Translations under genes and position numbers: made by a program
Part shown: positions 19,406 to 28,343 of the stretch, piece after piece
Numbering within the stretch: the first letter of the stretch is position 1
Layout: every line of letters starts with the position of its first letter
Origin: JAPLST01 sp964397565
GTDB lineage: Bacteria; Auribacterota; UBA3054; JAPLST01
NCBI GenBank assembly: GCA_964397565.1
Contig: CAYNJC010000013.1
Location: 1-64,000 of the forward strand
Length of the DNA stretch: 64,000 bases
Direction: 5' to 3'
The notes under the pieces: generated by a model
What the model saw: only the letters and a program-made list of their open reading frames with translations
Databases searched by the model: none
Told to the model about the DNA's origin: nothing

Positions 19406-20206
19406 TCAGCACTTCACCACGACAATGAGATGGCCGGCAAACGGCACGGTCCAGCGTTGGCGCGAGAGCCAGTTATCGAGCGGTTCGAGAAGGCGGGCCA
19501 TGCGTGCGCCGAACCCTTCATGGATCTTATAGAACAAGCGCAGCCAGCCCGACATGCGGCCGTAGCACACGACCTGCTTGTCCGTCACGGCGCGGAAGTC
19601 ACGGCGCACACGGCCCGGGGTGACAAACGCGCAGTGGATCGGCGGCGGTTGGCCGCGGAAGGTATTGACCAGCTGGTGCAGCACATTATACAGGGCGAAG
19701 CCGTCGGTGGCCCAGAGATTGACCATGGTAATGATGATCTGCCCGCCCGGCTTTGTCACGCGCAGCATTTCGCGGTATGCCTGCTGAATATCGTCGTTGC
19801 CGAGATAGCGCAGCACTTCGAACGACATGACCACATCGAAGGTCCGGTCGGGGAAGGGGAGTGCCGTGGCAAGACCCTCGACAATGTTCACCGCCGGGTT
19901 ATGGTCGCAGGCCAGCTTGCGCATGTCGACGGCCGGCTCAACGCCGTCAACCGCGTAGCCGCGCTGCTGGAAGTACCGGAGCTGTTCACCCGTGCCGCAG
20001 CCGACATCCAGCACGCGTCCGCCCGACGGCACGTCTTGGAACAACGCATCGAGCACGTCATTGATCTTCTGGCGTCCGTAGGTGAAGCAGTTGCTGTGAT
20101 AGTCCTGCGCCATGGTTTTGTAGAAACTGTCGAAGAGCCCGGCGGTTTCGTGATGCTCCCGGATGGCGCGCGCGCGCAGTGCGGCGGTGTCATTGGGCTG
20201 GGTCAT
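19406..20206 (-). CDS. Class I SAM-dependent methyltransferase
   Basis: 266 residues. Motif I RVLDVGCGTGEQ (64-75), EGLATALPFPDRTFDVVMSF (motifs III-IV) and MLRVTKPGGQIIITM (post-motif) are of the UbiE/Methyltransf_11 type. The C-terminal part, with KIHEGFGARMARLLEPLDNW, is a lipid/glycan-methyltransferase-like extension. The start overlaps the deacetylase stop by 17 bp, so it is the last gene of a - strand glycan operon. Confidence 0.8.
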   Translation of the reverse strand: MTQPNDTAALRARAIREHHETAGLFDSFYKTMAQDYHSNCFTYGRQKINDVLDALFQDVPSGGRVLDVGCGTGEQLRYFQQRGYAVDGVEPAVDMRKLACDHNPAVNIVEGLATALPFPDRTFDVVMSFEVLRYLGNDDIQQAYREMLRVTKPGGQIIITMVNLWATDGFALYNVLHQLVNTFRGQPPPIHCAFVTPGRVRRDFRAVTDKQVVCYGRMSGWLRLFYKIHEGFGARMARLLEPLDNWLSRQRWTVPFAGHLIVVVKC

Positions 20207-21155
20207 GCAATCTCCTTGTGATGTCGTGCATGGTGAGAATAGTAAGCGTGCCGTCGGTGGTCAAGCGCTGGGCATGGCGCAGAACAGCCTCGAAGCGCGC
20301 CAGGTGCCCGTTCATGTCGAACACGAAATTCGACGGATGAAACCAGAGGTGGAAAATGCGGTGGTGGCGTGCGGCGCGGTCAAGGCCGGCTTTAGCCCTG
20401 CGAACCTGCGCGCCGGGCGGGAGGAACCGCCGGATGCCGCGGCTGCTGTACCACAGCATGCTGTCCGGAATGTTGACGAGGCCGCTCGGCGCGCGGGATG
20501 GCAGCACGGTGCGCGGCGGCAGTGCCAGCGCAACGGTCAACAGATTGAGGACGCGGCGCAGCCCGGCGGGGCGCACGCCATCATACCACCGCGGCGAGAC
20601 ACCGCGATACGCGCGCACGCCGGCCTGGGCCAGCAGCGCTTGGAACCCGACGCAGTTGTAGGGGAAAATGAACGAACTGACCGGCAGGTGTTCGCGCATG
20701 TGCAGGCGGGTGAATGCGGCTATATCCGCTTCAATGGCCGCGCGGCGTGTCCGTTGCTCGTCGAAGCGGAGATGGGCGAAGGAATGGCTGCCGATCTCTT
20801 GCGCCGGCGTGGCGTGGCACAGCATGTCCACGATGTCCCGGGCGCACCAGGCCTGGCGCTGCGCATCGCGCACCTGGGCAAACCAGTCGGCTTCATCGGC
20901 CATTGCGGGCCTCGGGAAATCCGGCAGCGGCGTACCGCCTTGCTCGGCCACGTGGTCGAGCAAAAGATGGCCCACCAGCGCCCAGGTTGCCCGGACATTG
21001 TACGTGGCAAACAAGTCCAGCAATCGGCGCACCACTTCGCGCTCGCGATGGACGGCGGCATAGTGCTGGGCGGTCATGGGTATGTCCACCACGCCCCAGG
21101 CAAGCTCGACGTCGATCGAAATGGTGAAGATGCCTTTGTCGAACAGCGTGTTCAA
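20190..21155 (-). CDS. Polysaccharide deacetylase (NodB-homology, carbohydrate esterase 4-like)
   Basis: 321 residues. Motif 1 is FTISIDVELAWG (Asp15 and Glu17 where NodB has TFDD), and motif 2 is EIGSHSFAH (His124 and His128 as metal ligands). HLWFHPSNF and LTILTMHDI are the late motifs. This arrangement, with DVE rather than DD, is common in the PuuE/WbpO-neighbour polysaccharide deacetylases of surface-glycan loci. There is no signal peptide, so action on an intracellular lipid-linked sugar is likely. It overlaps the methyltransferase gene and lies 15 bp from the GT2 gene. Confidence 0.83.
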   Translation of the reverse strand: MNTLFDKGIFTISIDVELAWGVVDIPMTAQHYAAVHREREVVRRLLDLFATYNVRATWALVGHLLLDHVAEQGGTPLPDFPRPAMADEADWFAQVRDAQRQAWCARDIVDMLCHATPAQEIGSHSFAHLRFDEQRTRRAAIEADIAAFTRLHMREHLPVSSFIFPYNCVGFQALLAQAGVRAYRGVSPRWYDGVRPAGLRRVLNLLTVALALPPRTVLPSRAPSGLVNIPDSMLWYSSRGIRRFLPPGAQVRRAKAGLDRAARHHRIFHLWFHPSNFVFDMNGHLARFEAVLRHAQRLTTDGTLTILTMHDITRRLHDPAQ

Positions 21156-21170
21156 GGTATCTGCATTGGG

Positions 21171-22208
21171 CTATGAGCGGAAGAATGGTGCCAGCGCCCG
21201 AGGCTTGACCCGCCGTGTGCGTTGGATTGACTGCCGCAACCGCAGCGTGCGCGGCAGGTGCCACAGCATCGCGAAGTAGGCGACGAGCGGGCACCAGGCC
21301 TTGCCGGGCGACCGGCGCAGCAGCAGCACGCTCATCACCAGCGGCATGCCCAACACATACAGTGCGCAGCGGATGAGCAGCGACGCGGGCAGACACTTGA
21401 GCCAGGTGTAGAACGCGTTTGCGGGGAAGCGCCGCAGCGTTGCGCCGCTCTTGTGGTGCCACGCGACGCCCGCCTGCGTGCCCGAGTGGACATGCCAGGC
21501 GCGCACGGCGGTGGTATAGAGACAGCGATGGCCACGCAATTGCAGGCGAAGGAACAGATCGACATCCTCACCGTAGGCAAAGTAGAGCTCGTCGTAAAAG
21601 CAGGGCTCGTGCGTCGCGATGCAGCGGCGGTCAAGCTGCGTGTCTTCGAGCGCGGCGCGGGTGAAAATAGGGCAGCAACCCGCCGGACCAAAGACGTCGC
21701 GCTCGCTGCTGGTGTCGCGGACGTCGGTCGTGGCGCTCAAATGGCGCGAGAGCCAAATGCCGGTCGTGGCGACGCGGTCGGTCGGGCCATTGTCCCATTG
21801 GTACACAACGGGGGCAATACTGGCGATGTCAGGGTGCGCGGTGAAGACCCGCGCCGCCTGTTCCAGAAAGTCATCAGCCAGGACAATATCGACATTGAGC
21901 GGGATGAGCCATGTGCCGCGGGCCATGCGCAGGCCGGTGTTCATGCCCGCTGCGAAGCCGGTATTCACCGGGAGCAGGAGTGTGCGTGCCGGCGCCTGAA
22001 CATGGGCGGCGAGGTCGAGCGTGGCGAGCCATGCGCGGCTGCCATCTTGGGATCCATTGTCAATGCAAATCAGTTCGAAGGAACGGCAGGTCTGGCGGCG
22101 GATCGAAGCAAGGCAGTTCCCCAGATGCTCGCGGTTATTCCAGCTGAGCACCACCAGGGAAAACGCCGGTGGCGCGTCCTTGACACTATTGTTCGGTTCA
22201 CTGCTCAT
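21171..22208 (-). CDS. Glycosyltransferase family 2
   Basis: 345 residues. GT-A fold opening FSLVVLSWNNREHLGNCLAS (about 15-34), FELICIDNGSQDGS, NTGFAAGMNTGLRMARG, and NVD as the DxD-like metal motif in LIPLNVDIVLADD. A C-terminal amphipathic or membrane segment follows (ASLLIRCALYVLGMPLVMSV). It resembles rhamnosyltransferase-type WbbL enzymes. It starts 28 bp after the papain-like gene and is followed by deacetylase and methyltransferase genes, a short glycan-modification operon. Confidence 0.85.
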   Translation of the reverse strand: MSSEPNNSVKDAPPAFSLVVLSWNNREHLGNCLASIRRQTCRSFELICIDNGSQDGSRAWLATLDLAAHVQAPARTLLLPVNTGFAAGMNTGLRMARGTWLIPLNVDIVLADDFLEQAARVFTAHPDIASIAPVVYQWDNGPTDRVATTGIWLSRHLSATTDVRDTSSERDVFGPAGCCPIFTRAALEDTQLDRRCIATHEPCFYDELYFAYGEDVDLFLRLQLRGHRCLYTTAVRAWHVHSGTQAGVAWHHKSGATLRRFPANAFYTWLKCLPASLLIRCALYVLGMPLVMSVLLLRRSPGKAWCPLVAYFAMLWHLPRTLRLRQSIQRTRRVKPRALAPFFRS

Positions 22209-22236
22209 TTCACAACAAATTGTATTAAAGCTGCGT

Positions 22237-23874
22237 TTACTCGGGCGCGATCATGAAGGCGCATTGATGGTTCTGTTGCAGCAGCTCAAACGACAGGTAG
22301 GCATAGCCGTCGCTGCCCCAGTTGTCGCCCCACGAGTTGCGCACCTCGAACATGCCGCCGCCGGGCTTGTCTTTGTCCAGCTCATAACCGACCGCGATGA
22401 TGGCGTGGCCGCCGTCCGCCTTCTTCCATGGCCGGATGAGTTTGCGGTTGCCGAATTTTATCGCTTGCGGCCATTGCAGGCACAACGTCACCGGATTACT
22501 GGAAGTAATGGCGGCGCACATGGCCTGAAGGTCGGCCGCGGTCAGGCTTGATAGACCAAAGAAGGCCACCTGCACGTTACGGCGGGTGGCGGCATCCGCC
22601 AGGGCGTCTTTGTCCGGCCGGCCAACATTGCCTTTGTCGCGATACTCCGCGCCAAACATGTGCTCGGTGGTGTAGCCGTACATCTTGATGCTGTTGAGCA
22701 CGTCCGCCGGCGTGTAGCCCTCGCTGCCGCCCGTCTTGCCGCGCACGGTATTGGCGGCCCATGAAGTAAAGCGCTCGGAGAGTTTTACTTTGTTGCCGCG
22801 CCGCGCGAGGTGGAACTCGAGCGGGTTGATCACGCCGAAGATCAAGCACGAACCGCGGCGGCCTTGATCGCCGACATCGAGACCCAGGCGTTTGTACTCC
22901 GGGCGCAGCGAGAATGACGCGGGCAGGGACGCCGCGGGCGGTGCCGGCGCGGCGTCCGCACTGCTATCGGCGGCGTTGCGCTCGGTCGCAGCCTGCAAAT
23001 CGAGCGCCAGCAAATATGCCAGCGCGAGCGGCGGAATGTCGCCAATTTCCATACTGGTGTGGCTGCGCGCCGACGACAACACGGCGGTGCCCTTGACTTT
23101 CATGACATCATCAAAGGAGAAGGTGAGCGTGCCCGGCACGTGCTGGCCGGCGTCATCCACCGTGACGGTGCAGAGCGCCCAAGTCGGTTTGTCAGGGACC
23201 GGGCAACGGATGAACGCCGGTTGGGCCGGCGTCGCGCTGATCTCACTGGCGCGCTTCCAGAACAGCTCGGTGTGGAAAAATATCCTGCGCGTGGTCATGG
23301 CGTCGCGCAGCTCGAGGGCGATCACTTGCTGGGTCATCGGCTTCTTCGCCGTCATCCAACCTAGGCGCGCCGTGCCCATGCCTTGCGAACAGACCACGTC
23401 AATGCCGGCAACGTCAACGTTTGGCATGGCGGCATCCTTGACCAGGCGCACGCGCGTCGGCGCGGTGAATTGATAGCGAATCGCCAACGTGACCTGTTGC
23501 CCCAGCGGCACTTCCGCAGCGGCCGGCGCGCAACTTTCGATCATAATGCCACAGGGCACGGTGGCGGGCGCCGGCATGGCGAGGGCCACCTGCGCGCCGT
23601 TGGCGCCGGTCAGGGCAATGCGCGCGGCGGACGTGCTGCGGGTGACAAGTGCGGTCGCCAGCATGCGATCCGCCGGCGCAAGCTGGGCAAGTGCCATGGT
23701 GCTCTGCCGACCGTCCTGGCGCTGCAACGTGACCGTGCTGCCGTCGCATGTCACCAGTTTTGCGGTGATGGCGCGGCCCTTGACGTCGTGCCAGGCGCGG
23801 AACGCATCGTCCGCGACGGCCAGCAGTACCGCAGTTGCACAGGCCACTGCGCACAATCTCATGACAGGACTCAT
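22237..23874 (-). CDS. Secreted SHD1-domain papain-like cysteine peptidase
   Basis: 545 residues. An N-terminal signal (RLCAVACATAVLLAVA), then an SHD1-like domain (FRAWHDVKGRAITAKLV...QDGRQSTMALAQLAPADRM, about 25-72), a middle beta-rich region, a low-complexity Ala/Pro linker and a C-terminal C1 peptidase domain. The triad is visible: Cys343 in DQGRRGSC, His490 in GGHAIIAVGYE and Asn513 in RNSWGDNWG. The oxyanion Gln is in DQG. The SHD1-plus-papain layout is a PVC-phylum habit. The usual Trp after the catalytic Cys is Leu here. It probably acts outside the cytoplasm. Confidence 0.85.
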   Translation of the reverse strand: MSPVMRLCAVACATAVLLAVADDAFRAWHDVKGRAITAKLVTCDGSTVTLQRQDGRQSTMALAQLAPADRMLATALVTRSTSAARIALTGANGAQVALAMPAPATVPCGIMIESCAPAAAEVPLGQQVTLAIRYQFTAPTRVRLVKDAAMPNVDVAGIDVVCSQGMGTARLGWMTAKKPMTQQVIALELRDAMTTRRIFFHTELFWKRASEISATPAQPAFIRCPVPDKPTWALCTVTVDDAGQHVPGTLTFSFDDVMKVKGTAVLSSARSHTSMEIGDIPPLALAYLLALDLQAATERNAADSSADAAPAPPAASLPASFSLRPEYKRLGLDVGDQGRRGSCLIFGVINPLEFHLARRGNKVKLSERFTSWAANTVRGKTGGSEGYTPADVLNSIKMYGYTTEHMFGAEYRDKGNVGRPDKDALADAATRRNVQVAFFGLSSLTAADLQAMCAAITSSNPVTLCLQWPQAIKFGNRKLIRPWKKADGGHAIIAVGYELDKDKPGGGMFEVRNSWGDNWGSDGYAYLSFELLQQNHQCAFMIAPE

Positions 23875-23931
23875 AGGCTATAGTGTAGCAAATGTCACCA
23901 ATAATGTTCTTTACTGCAAAGAACTACCGTG

Positions 23932-23967
23932 CAAAAAAACGCCCGCAAGCGTATGCCTGCGGGCGTT
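23932..23967 (-). terminator. Intrinsic terminator after the 23997 PEP-CTERM gene
   Basis: A perfect 10 bp stem (AACGCCCGCA at 23938-23947 with TGCGGGCGTT at 23958-23967). On the - strand it is followed by seven T residues. It separates the PEP-CTERM gene from the papain-like gene. Confidence 0.92.
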
Positions 23968-23996
23968 TATCATGTTCGCAAACTTTCGGCGAATAT

Positions 23997-25049
23997 TTAC
24001 TTCCTGCGCAAGCCAGCCAGCGCCAGCAAGCCCAGCACCAGCCCTGCGGCCGGTTCCGGCACAACGCGCCAGCCATAACTGGCATACGTCAGCGGGCTGC
24101 AATACGGCAAGCCCAGCGGGTCGGTCTGCAGATTCGGATCGACATTCAACGTGCCGGATTCGTTGGCGACCGTGGCGGGGCTCACCTGAATGAATCCGTT
24201 GGTGGCGCCGGACCAGATGCAATCCGCAATTGTGGTGGTCGAGGTGCCCTCGGCCGGATTCCACAGTGAAATTGCATACTGCGACTGGTTCATCATGATG
24301 CTGTTTTTGATGATCGTACCATTATTGCCTTCCACGATGACGCCCATGCCGCGCCCCGCGTTACTGATGTCGCGCTGGTTGACCAGGGTGCAGTTGCGGT
24401 ACGTGGTGTAATGGTAGCATGCATTGTTGAAATCTCTGACGCCAATACCGCCGCCATCCACCAAGCAATGCGTGACGAGCAAGTTCGTGACAGAGTTGTT
24501 CCACACCGGCGAGATGCCCGCGCGGTCGACTTGGGTATCAGGGAACTTGACGTAAATGTTGGAAATAACGCCACCCGAGAAGTTATTGATGATATACACC
24601 ACCGGATACCACCAGCTTGCGCCGTTCAAATCACCTTTGATGGCCAGGCTTTCCACTTTGTTGTTCGTGCCATAGAAGCGCACAATGCGCGCATCCGCCA
24701 CGGTGGCGCCCGGGGCGGCCGCATCAATGTACAGAATGGTTTTGTCGGGGCCTTCGCCCTTGAAGGTCACGCCAGACAAGAGCACGCCATTGGTCTTGAA
24801 GCCCAAGTGCAGTTGCGGCTCAGTCACAGCCAGGCGATTGGCCGGATTGGTGTAAACGCCGGCAAGAATGACGAGCGTGTCATTGTTGAGCAACGTTTCC
24901 GTGGCGGTCAGGAAGGTGCCGAATGCGGTTGCGGGCGACAAACCATTGTTGGCATCGCTGCCGGCGGGGCCAATGTAGTAGGTTGCCGCATAGCCGCTGA
25001 ATACGGCGCACAGGCACAGGACAGAGAGACTGCAGATGAGCTTCTTCAT
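23997..25049 (-). CDS. Secreted PEP-CTERM parallel beta-helix protein
   Basis: 350 residues. A signal peptide (LICSLSVLCLCAVFSGYA) is followed by YYIGPAGSDANNGLSPATAF, the DUF1565-style opening of right-handed beta-helix proteins, with rungs such as TIIKNSIMMNQSQYAIS. It ends in VVPEPAAGLVLGLLALAGLR-RK, a textbook PEP-CTERM exosortase signal. The ribosome site is AGGAG 7 bp before the ATG. It has its own promoter (25111-25139) and terminator (23932-23967), so it is a single-gene unit. Confidence 0.9.
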   Translation of the reverse strand: MKKLICSLSVLCLCAVFSGYAATYYIGPAGSDANNGLSPATAFGTFLTATETLLNNDTLVILAGVYTNPANRLAVTEPQLHLGFKTNGVLLSGVTFKGEGPDKTILYIDAAAPGATVADARIVRFYGTNNKVESLAIKGDLNGASWWYPVVYIINNFSGGVISNIYVKFPDTQVDRAGISPVWNNSVTNLLVTHCLVDGGGIGVRDFNNACYHYTTYRNCTLVNQRDISNAGRGMGVIVEGNNGTIIKNSIMMNQSQYAISLWNPAEGTSTTTIADCIWSGATNGFIQVSPATVANESGTLNVDPNLQTDPLGLPYCSPLTYASYGWRVVPEPAAGLVLGLLALAGLRRK

Positions 25050-25110
25050 AGGGAACTCCTAAGGTGTTTAAGGTGTTAGAAACCAATCACTATTATTTAT
25101 CATCCGCACT

Positions 25111-25139
25111 AGTATAGCATATCTGTCGGCTGAAGTCAA
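25111..25139 (-). promoter_or_regulatory. Promoter of the 25049 PEP-CTERM gene
   Basis: On the - strand TTGACT (25139-25134), 17 bp spacer, TATACT (25116-25111). The predicted start near 25104 leaves a leader of about 55 nt containing TTAAACACCTTA-like repeats. Confidence 0.8.
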
Positions 25140-25361
25140 GCGGGGTGAAAAATTGTTGCATGTCAGTAAAAATGTCCGCTTTGTACATGGTTCGTTCCGA
25201 TGGCCCACCGCGTCCTTTTCAGCGCAGCGGCGATGCCGTGGGCTGCCGCACCTCGTTTCAGCGCAGATGGCGGGCACCCCTTCACGAAGCTGGAAATATG
25301 CTACAATAGCGTGTCACCGTGAACAACGGTTGCTCAAGCATTCACGACACGAGAACGGATT

Positions 25362-26594
25362 ATGATCACTCACCTGACCGAAGATTTTCTGCGGGCGATC
25401 CCCAAGACCGACCTGCATGTGCATCTGGATGGCTCCCTGCGCATCGGCACTCTGATCGAGCTGGCGCGCGAACAGCAGGTGGCCCTGCCCTCCGCCACCG
25501 AGGCCGGCTTGGCCGCGCTGGTCTTCAAAGATCAATACGCCAATCTGGTTGACTATCTGCAAGGATTTCAGTACACGGTGGCGGTGCTGCAGACGCCCGA
25601 GGCGCTGGAACGCGTTGCGTATGAATTCGCCTGGGACAATTTCGACGAGGGGGTCCGCTATTTCGAAGTGCGCTTCGCGCCGCAATTGCATGTCAACAGC
25701 AAACAGAATATCGAAGACGTGCTGGCCGCGGTGCAGCGCGGCCTGCAGCGCGCCAAAGACGAATTCAACCGGCGCGCGGACGTGGTGGCGGGCAGCGCGC
25801 CACCGGCCGCGTGTGGCATCATTGCCTGCGCCATGCGCGCGATTTTCCCGGGCATGTCAGAGCACTATGACCAATTTCTCAATCTGCACCGCTTTACGCG
25901 CGCCAAGCGCGTCTTTGCCCTGGCGTCGCTGGAGATGGTGCAGGCTCTGATTTATGCGCGCGATGAACTCGGCCTGCCCGTCGTCGGCATTGATATCGCC
26001 GGCCCGGAAGACGGCTATCCGCCGGATGATCATGCCGAAGCGTTCGAACTGGCGCACCGGCACTTCTTCATGAAAACCGTGCATGCCGGCGAGGCCTACG
26101 GCCCGGAAAGCATTTTCCAAGCCATCACCCTGCTGCACGCCGACCGGATCGGCCACGGCTACTATTTGTTTGCCGCCGACAAAATCCAGGACATGTCGGT
26201 CAAGGATGCCGAGGCGTATGTGCGCAACCTGGCTCAGTACATCGCCAATCGGCGCATCACGATCGAAGTCTGCCTGACCAGTAATGTGCAGACCAACCCG
26301 CACATCGGCGACATCCGCAAACACGCCTTTGCCCGCATGATCGAGGAACGCCTCTCGACGACCCTCTGCACCGACAATCGCACCGTCTCGAAAACGAGCA
26401 TGACCCGCGAGCTGGCACTGGCCTGCGCGACCTTTGGCCTGACACCGGCGGCCTTGCGCGATATCATCATTTATGGGTTCAAACGCTCGTTCTTCCCCGG
26501 CACCTACAAAGAAAAACGCGTCTATGTGCGCCGCATCATTGATTACTATGACCAGCTTGCGACGCAGTTCATGCCCGCCGCTGCGCAAGGCTAA
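25362..26594 (+). CDS. Adenosine deaminase family protein
   Basis: A 410-residue TIM-barrel metallohydrolase. Zinc ligands are in KTDLHVHLDGS (His19, His21), the catalytic region is MKTVHAGEAYGPESI, then RIGHG, and VCLTSNVQTN. The usual TDDP at the end of the barrel reads CTDNRTVS here, so the second Asp is Asn. It is longer than typical Ada (about 330-350) because of an insertion around residues 125-160. It is followed 3 bp later by a uridine-kinase-like gene, suggesting nucleoside salvage. Substrate (adenosine or another aminopurine nucleoside) is uncertain. Confidence 0.82.
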   Translation: MITHLTEDFLRAIPKTDLHVHLDGSLRIGTLIELAREQQVALPSATEAGLAALVFKDQYANLVDYLQGFQYTVAVLQTPEALERVAYEFAWDNFDEGVRYFEVRFAPQLHVNSKQNIEDVLAAVQRGLQRAKDEFNRRADVVAGSAPPAACGIIACAMRAIFPGMSEHYDQFLNLHRFTRAKRVFALASLEMVQALIYARDELGLPVVGIDIAGPEDGYPPDDHAEAFELAHRHFFMKTVHAGEAYGPESIFQAITLLHADRIGHGYYLFAADKIQDMSVKDAEAYVRNLAQYIANRRITIEVCLTSNVQTNPHIGDIRKHAFARMIEERLSTTLCTDNRTVSKTSMTRELALACATFGLTPAALRDIIIYGFKRSFFPGTYKEKRVYVRRIIDYYDQLATQFMPAAAQG

Positions 26595-26597
26595 TCC

Positions 26598-28307
26598 ATG
26601 ACCATCCCACCCACGATTGCTAGTGCCCAGCCGCGCACGACCGTGCAAATGCGTTTCCCTGACGGCGGCGTCCTCGAAGGTCCGTTGGGGACGACCCTTG
26701 AAGCATTTACGCGCGCCTTCTATGACGCACCGTTCATGGTCATTGCCGCGCTGGCCAACGGGCGTTTGCGCGAGTTGACCTACGCGCCGCGCGGCGACGA
26801 ATTCATCGAGCCGCTCGAGATCGCCAGTTCCGAGGGCATCCGCATTTACCGGCGCTCGCTCTCGTTTCTGCTGGTGACGGCCGCGCAGGAATTGTATCCG
26901 CGCGCCGAAATATTCATTGATTACAGTATTCCCGCCGGCGGCTATTTCTGCCAGGTGCTCGGCGACCCGCAATTCTCGACCGAAGAGCTGGCCGAGCTGG
27001 AAGCGCACATGCATGCCTTGATCGAACAAGATGATCCGATCACCCGCGTCCAAGTGCCGATTGACGAGGCCAAGGGGATTTTCCGCAGCCGCAACGAAGA
27101 AGACAAGTTGCGCTTGGTGGACAAACGCGGCAAAGACCAGTTCATGATGTATCAGCTGCGCCAACGCCGGGATGCATTTTATGGTTACATGGTGCCGTCG
27201 GCCGGCTATCTGCGCCAGTTCGCGCTGCGCGAGGTGCAGGGCGGGTTCATCCTCCAATATCCGCGCGCGCATCAGCCGGGCGAGCTGACGCCGCTGCGCG
27301 AGGCGCCGAAACTGCACGCCGTCTTTCGCGAGTACGGCTCATGGCTGCGCCTGCTGCACATCGAGGATATCGGCCAGATCAACGAGGCGATCAAGACCGG
27401 CCGCGCGCGTGAAACGGTGCTGGTCAGCGAAGCGCTGCATGAGCGCAAGATCGCGCATATTGCCGGGCAGATTGCGGATCTGGATCACCAGGCGCGCCTG
27501 GTCTTGATTGCCGGCCCGTCGTCGTCCGGCAAGACCACCTTTTCGAAGCGCCTGGCAATCCAGTTGCTGGCGCACGGCCTGCGTCCGTTCACGCTCGAAA
27601 TGGATCGCTATTTCCTTGATCGTGCGTTTACGCCGCGTGACGCCCAGGGCCTCTATGATTTCGAGGCCTTGCAGGCCCTCGATTTGACGCAGTTGAACAA
27701 GGATGTCAGCGCATTGCTGGCCGGCGCGACCGTGCAATTGCCGCACTTCAACTTCATCGAGGGCAAACGCGAGGCCGGGCCGACCGTGACCTTGGCCGAG
27801 GATCACGTCATCATCGCCGAAGGGATTCACGGTTTGAATCCCGCGCTGCTACCGTCGGTGCCGGAAGCGTCCGTCTTTCGGATCTACATTTCGGCCCTGA
27901 CCCAACTTAACATTGACCGGCACAACCGGGTCTCGACCACCGACACGCGCTTGCTGCGCCGGATCGTGCGGGATGCCGCCCACCGCGGCTGGACGGCGGA
28001 AGACACCCTGGCCATGTGGGAAAAAGTGCGCAGTGGCGAAAAACGCAATATCTTCCCGTACCAAGAATATGCGCATGCCATGTTCAACTCCGCGCTGGTC
28101 TATGAGCTGGCCGCGCTGAAACCGTTGGCGTATCCCTTGCTGCTCCAGGTCAAATCGTACAGTCGCAGCAATGTCACCGCCCGCCGGCTGCTGGCACTGC
28201 TCAACCTGATTGAAGAACTGAGCGCCGACGTGATTCCCGACAACTCGATCTTGCGCGAGTTTATTGGCGGCTCGATTCTGAGCGACTATTTGCCGGGCAA
28301 AGTGTGA
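26598..28307 (+). CDS. Uridine-kinase-like nucleoside kinase with ThrRS-type N-terminal domains
   Basis: 569 residues. The N-terminus (about 10-85, QMRFPDGGVLEGPLGTTLEA) is TGS-like and is followed by a threonyl-tRNA-synthetase second-additional-domain-like region. The C-terminal half is a P-loop nucleoside kinase: Walker A GPSSSGKT at 306-313, then EMDRYFLDR and HFNFIEGKREAG. This fused form is known in clostridia, Bacteroides and PVC bacteria as a uridine kinase-like protein. It lies 3 bp after the adenosine deaminase gene, consistent with nucleoside salvage. Confidence 0.85.
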   Translation: MTIPPTIASAQPRTTVQMRFPDGGVLEGPLGTTLEAFTRAFYDAPFMVIAALANGRLRELTYAPRGDEFIEPLEIASSEGIRIYRRSLSFLLVTAAQELYPRAEIFIDYSIPAGGYFCQVLGDPQFSTEELAELEAHMHALIEQDDPITRVQVPIDEAKGIFRSRNEEDKLRLVDKRGKDQFMMYQLRQRRDAFYGYMVPSAGYLRQFALREVQGGFILQYPRAHQPGELTPLREAPKLHAVFREYGSWLRLLHIEDIGQINEAIKTGRARETVLVSEALHERKIAHIAGQIADLDHQARLVLIAGPSSSGKTTFSKRLAIQLLAHGLRPFTLEMDRYFLDRAFTPRDAQGLYDFEALQALDLTQLNKDVSALLAGATVQLPHFNFIEGKREAGPTVTLAEDHVIIAEGIHGLNPALLPSVPEASVFRIYISALTQLNIDRHNRVSTTDTRLLRRIVRDAAHRGWTAEDTLAMWEKVRSGEKRNIFPYQEYAHAMFNSALVYELAALKPLAYPLLLQVKSYSRSNVTARRLLALLNLIEELSADVIPDNSILREFIGGSILSDYLPGKV

Positions 28308-28343
28308 CTGAGGAGATTTGAAATTTGAGATTTGAAAGGTGAC

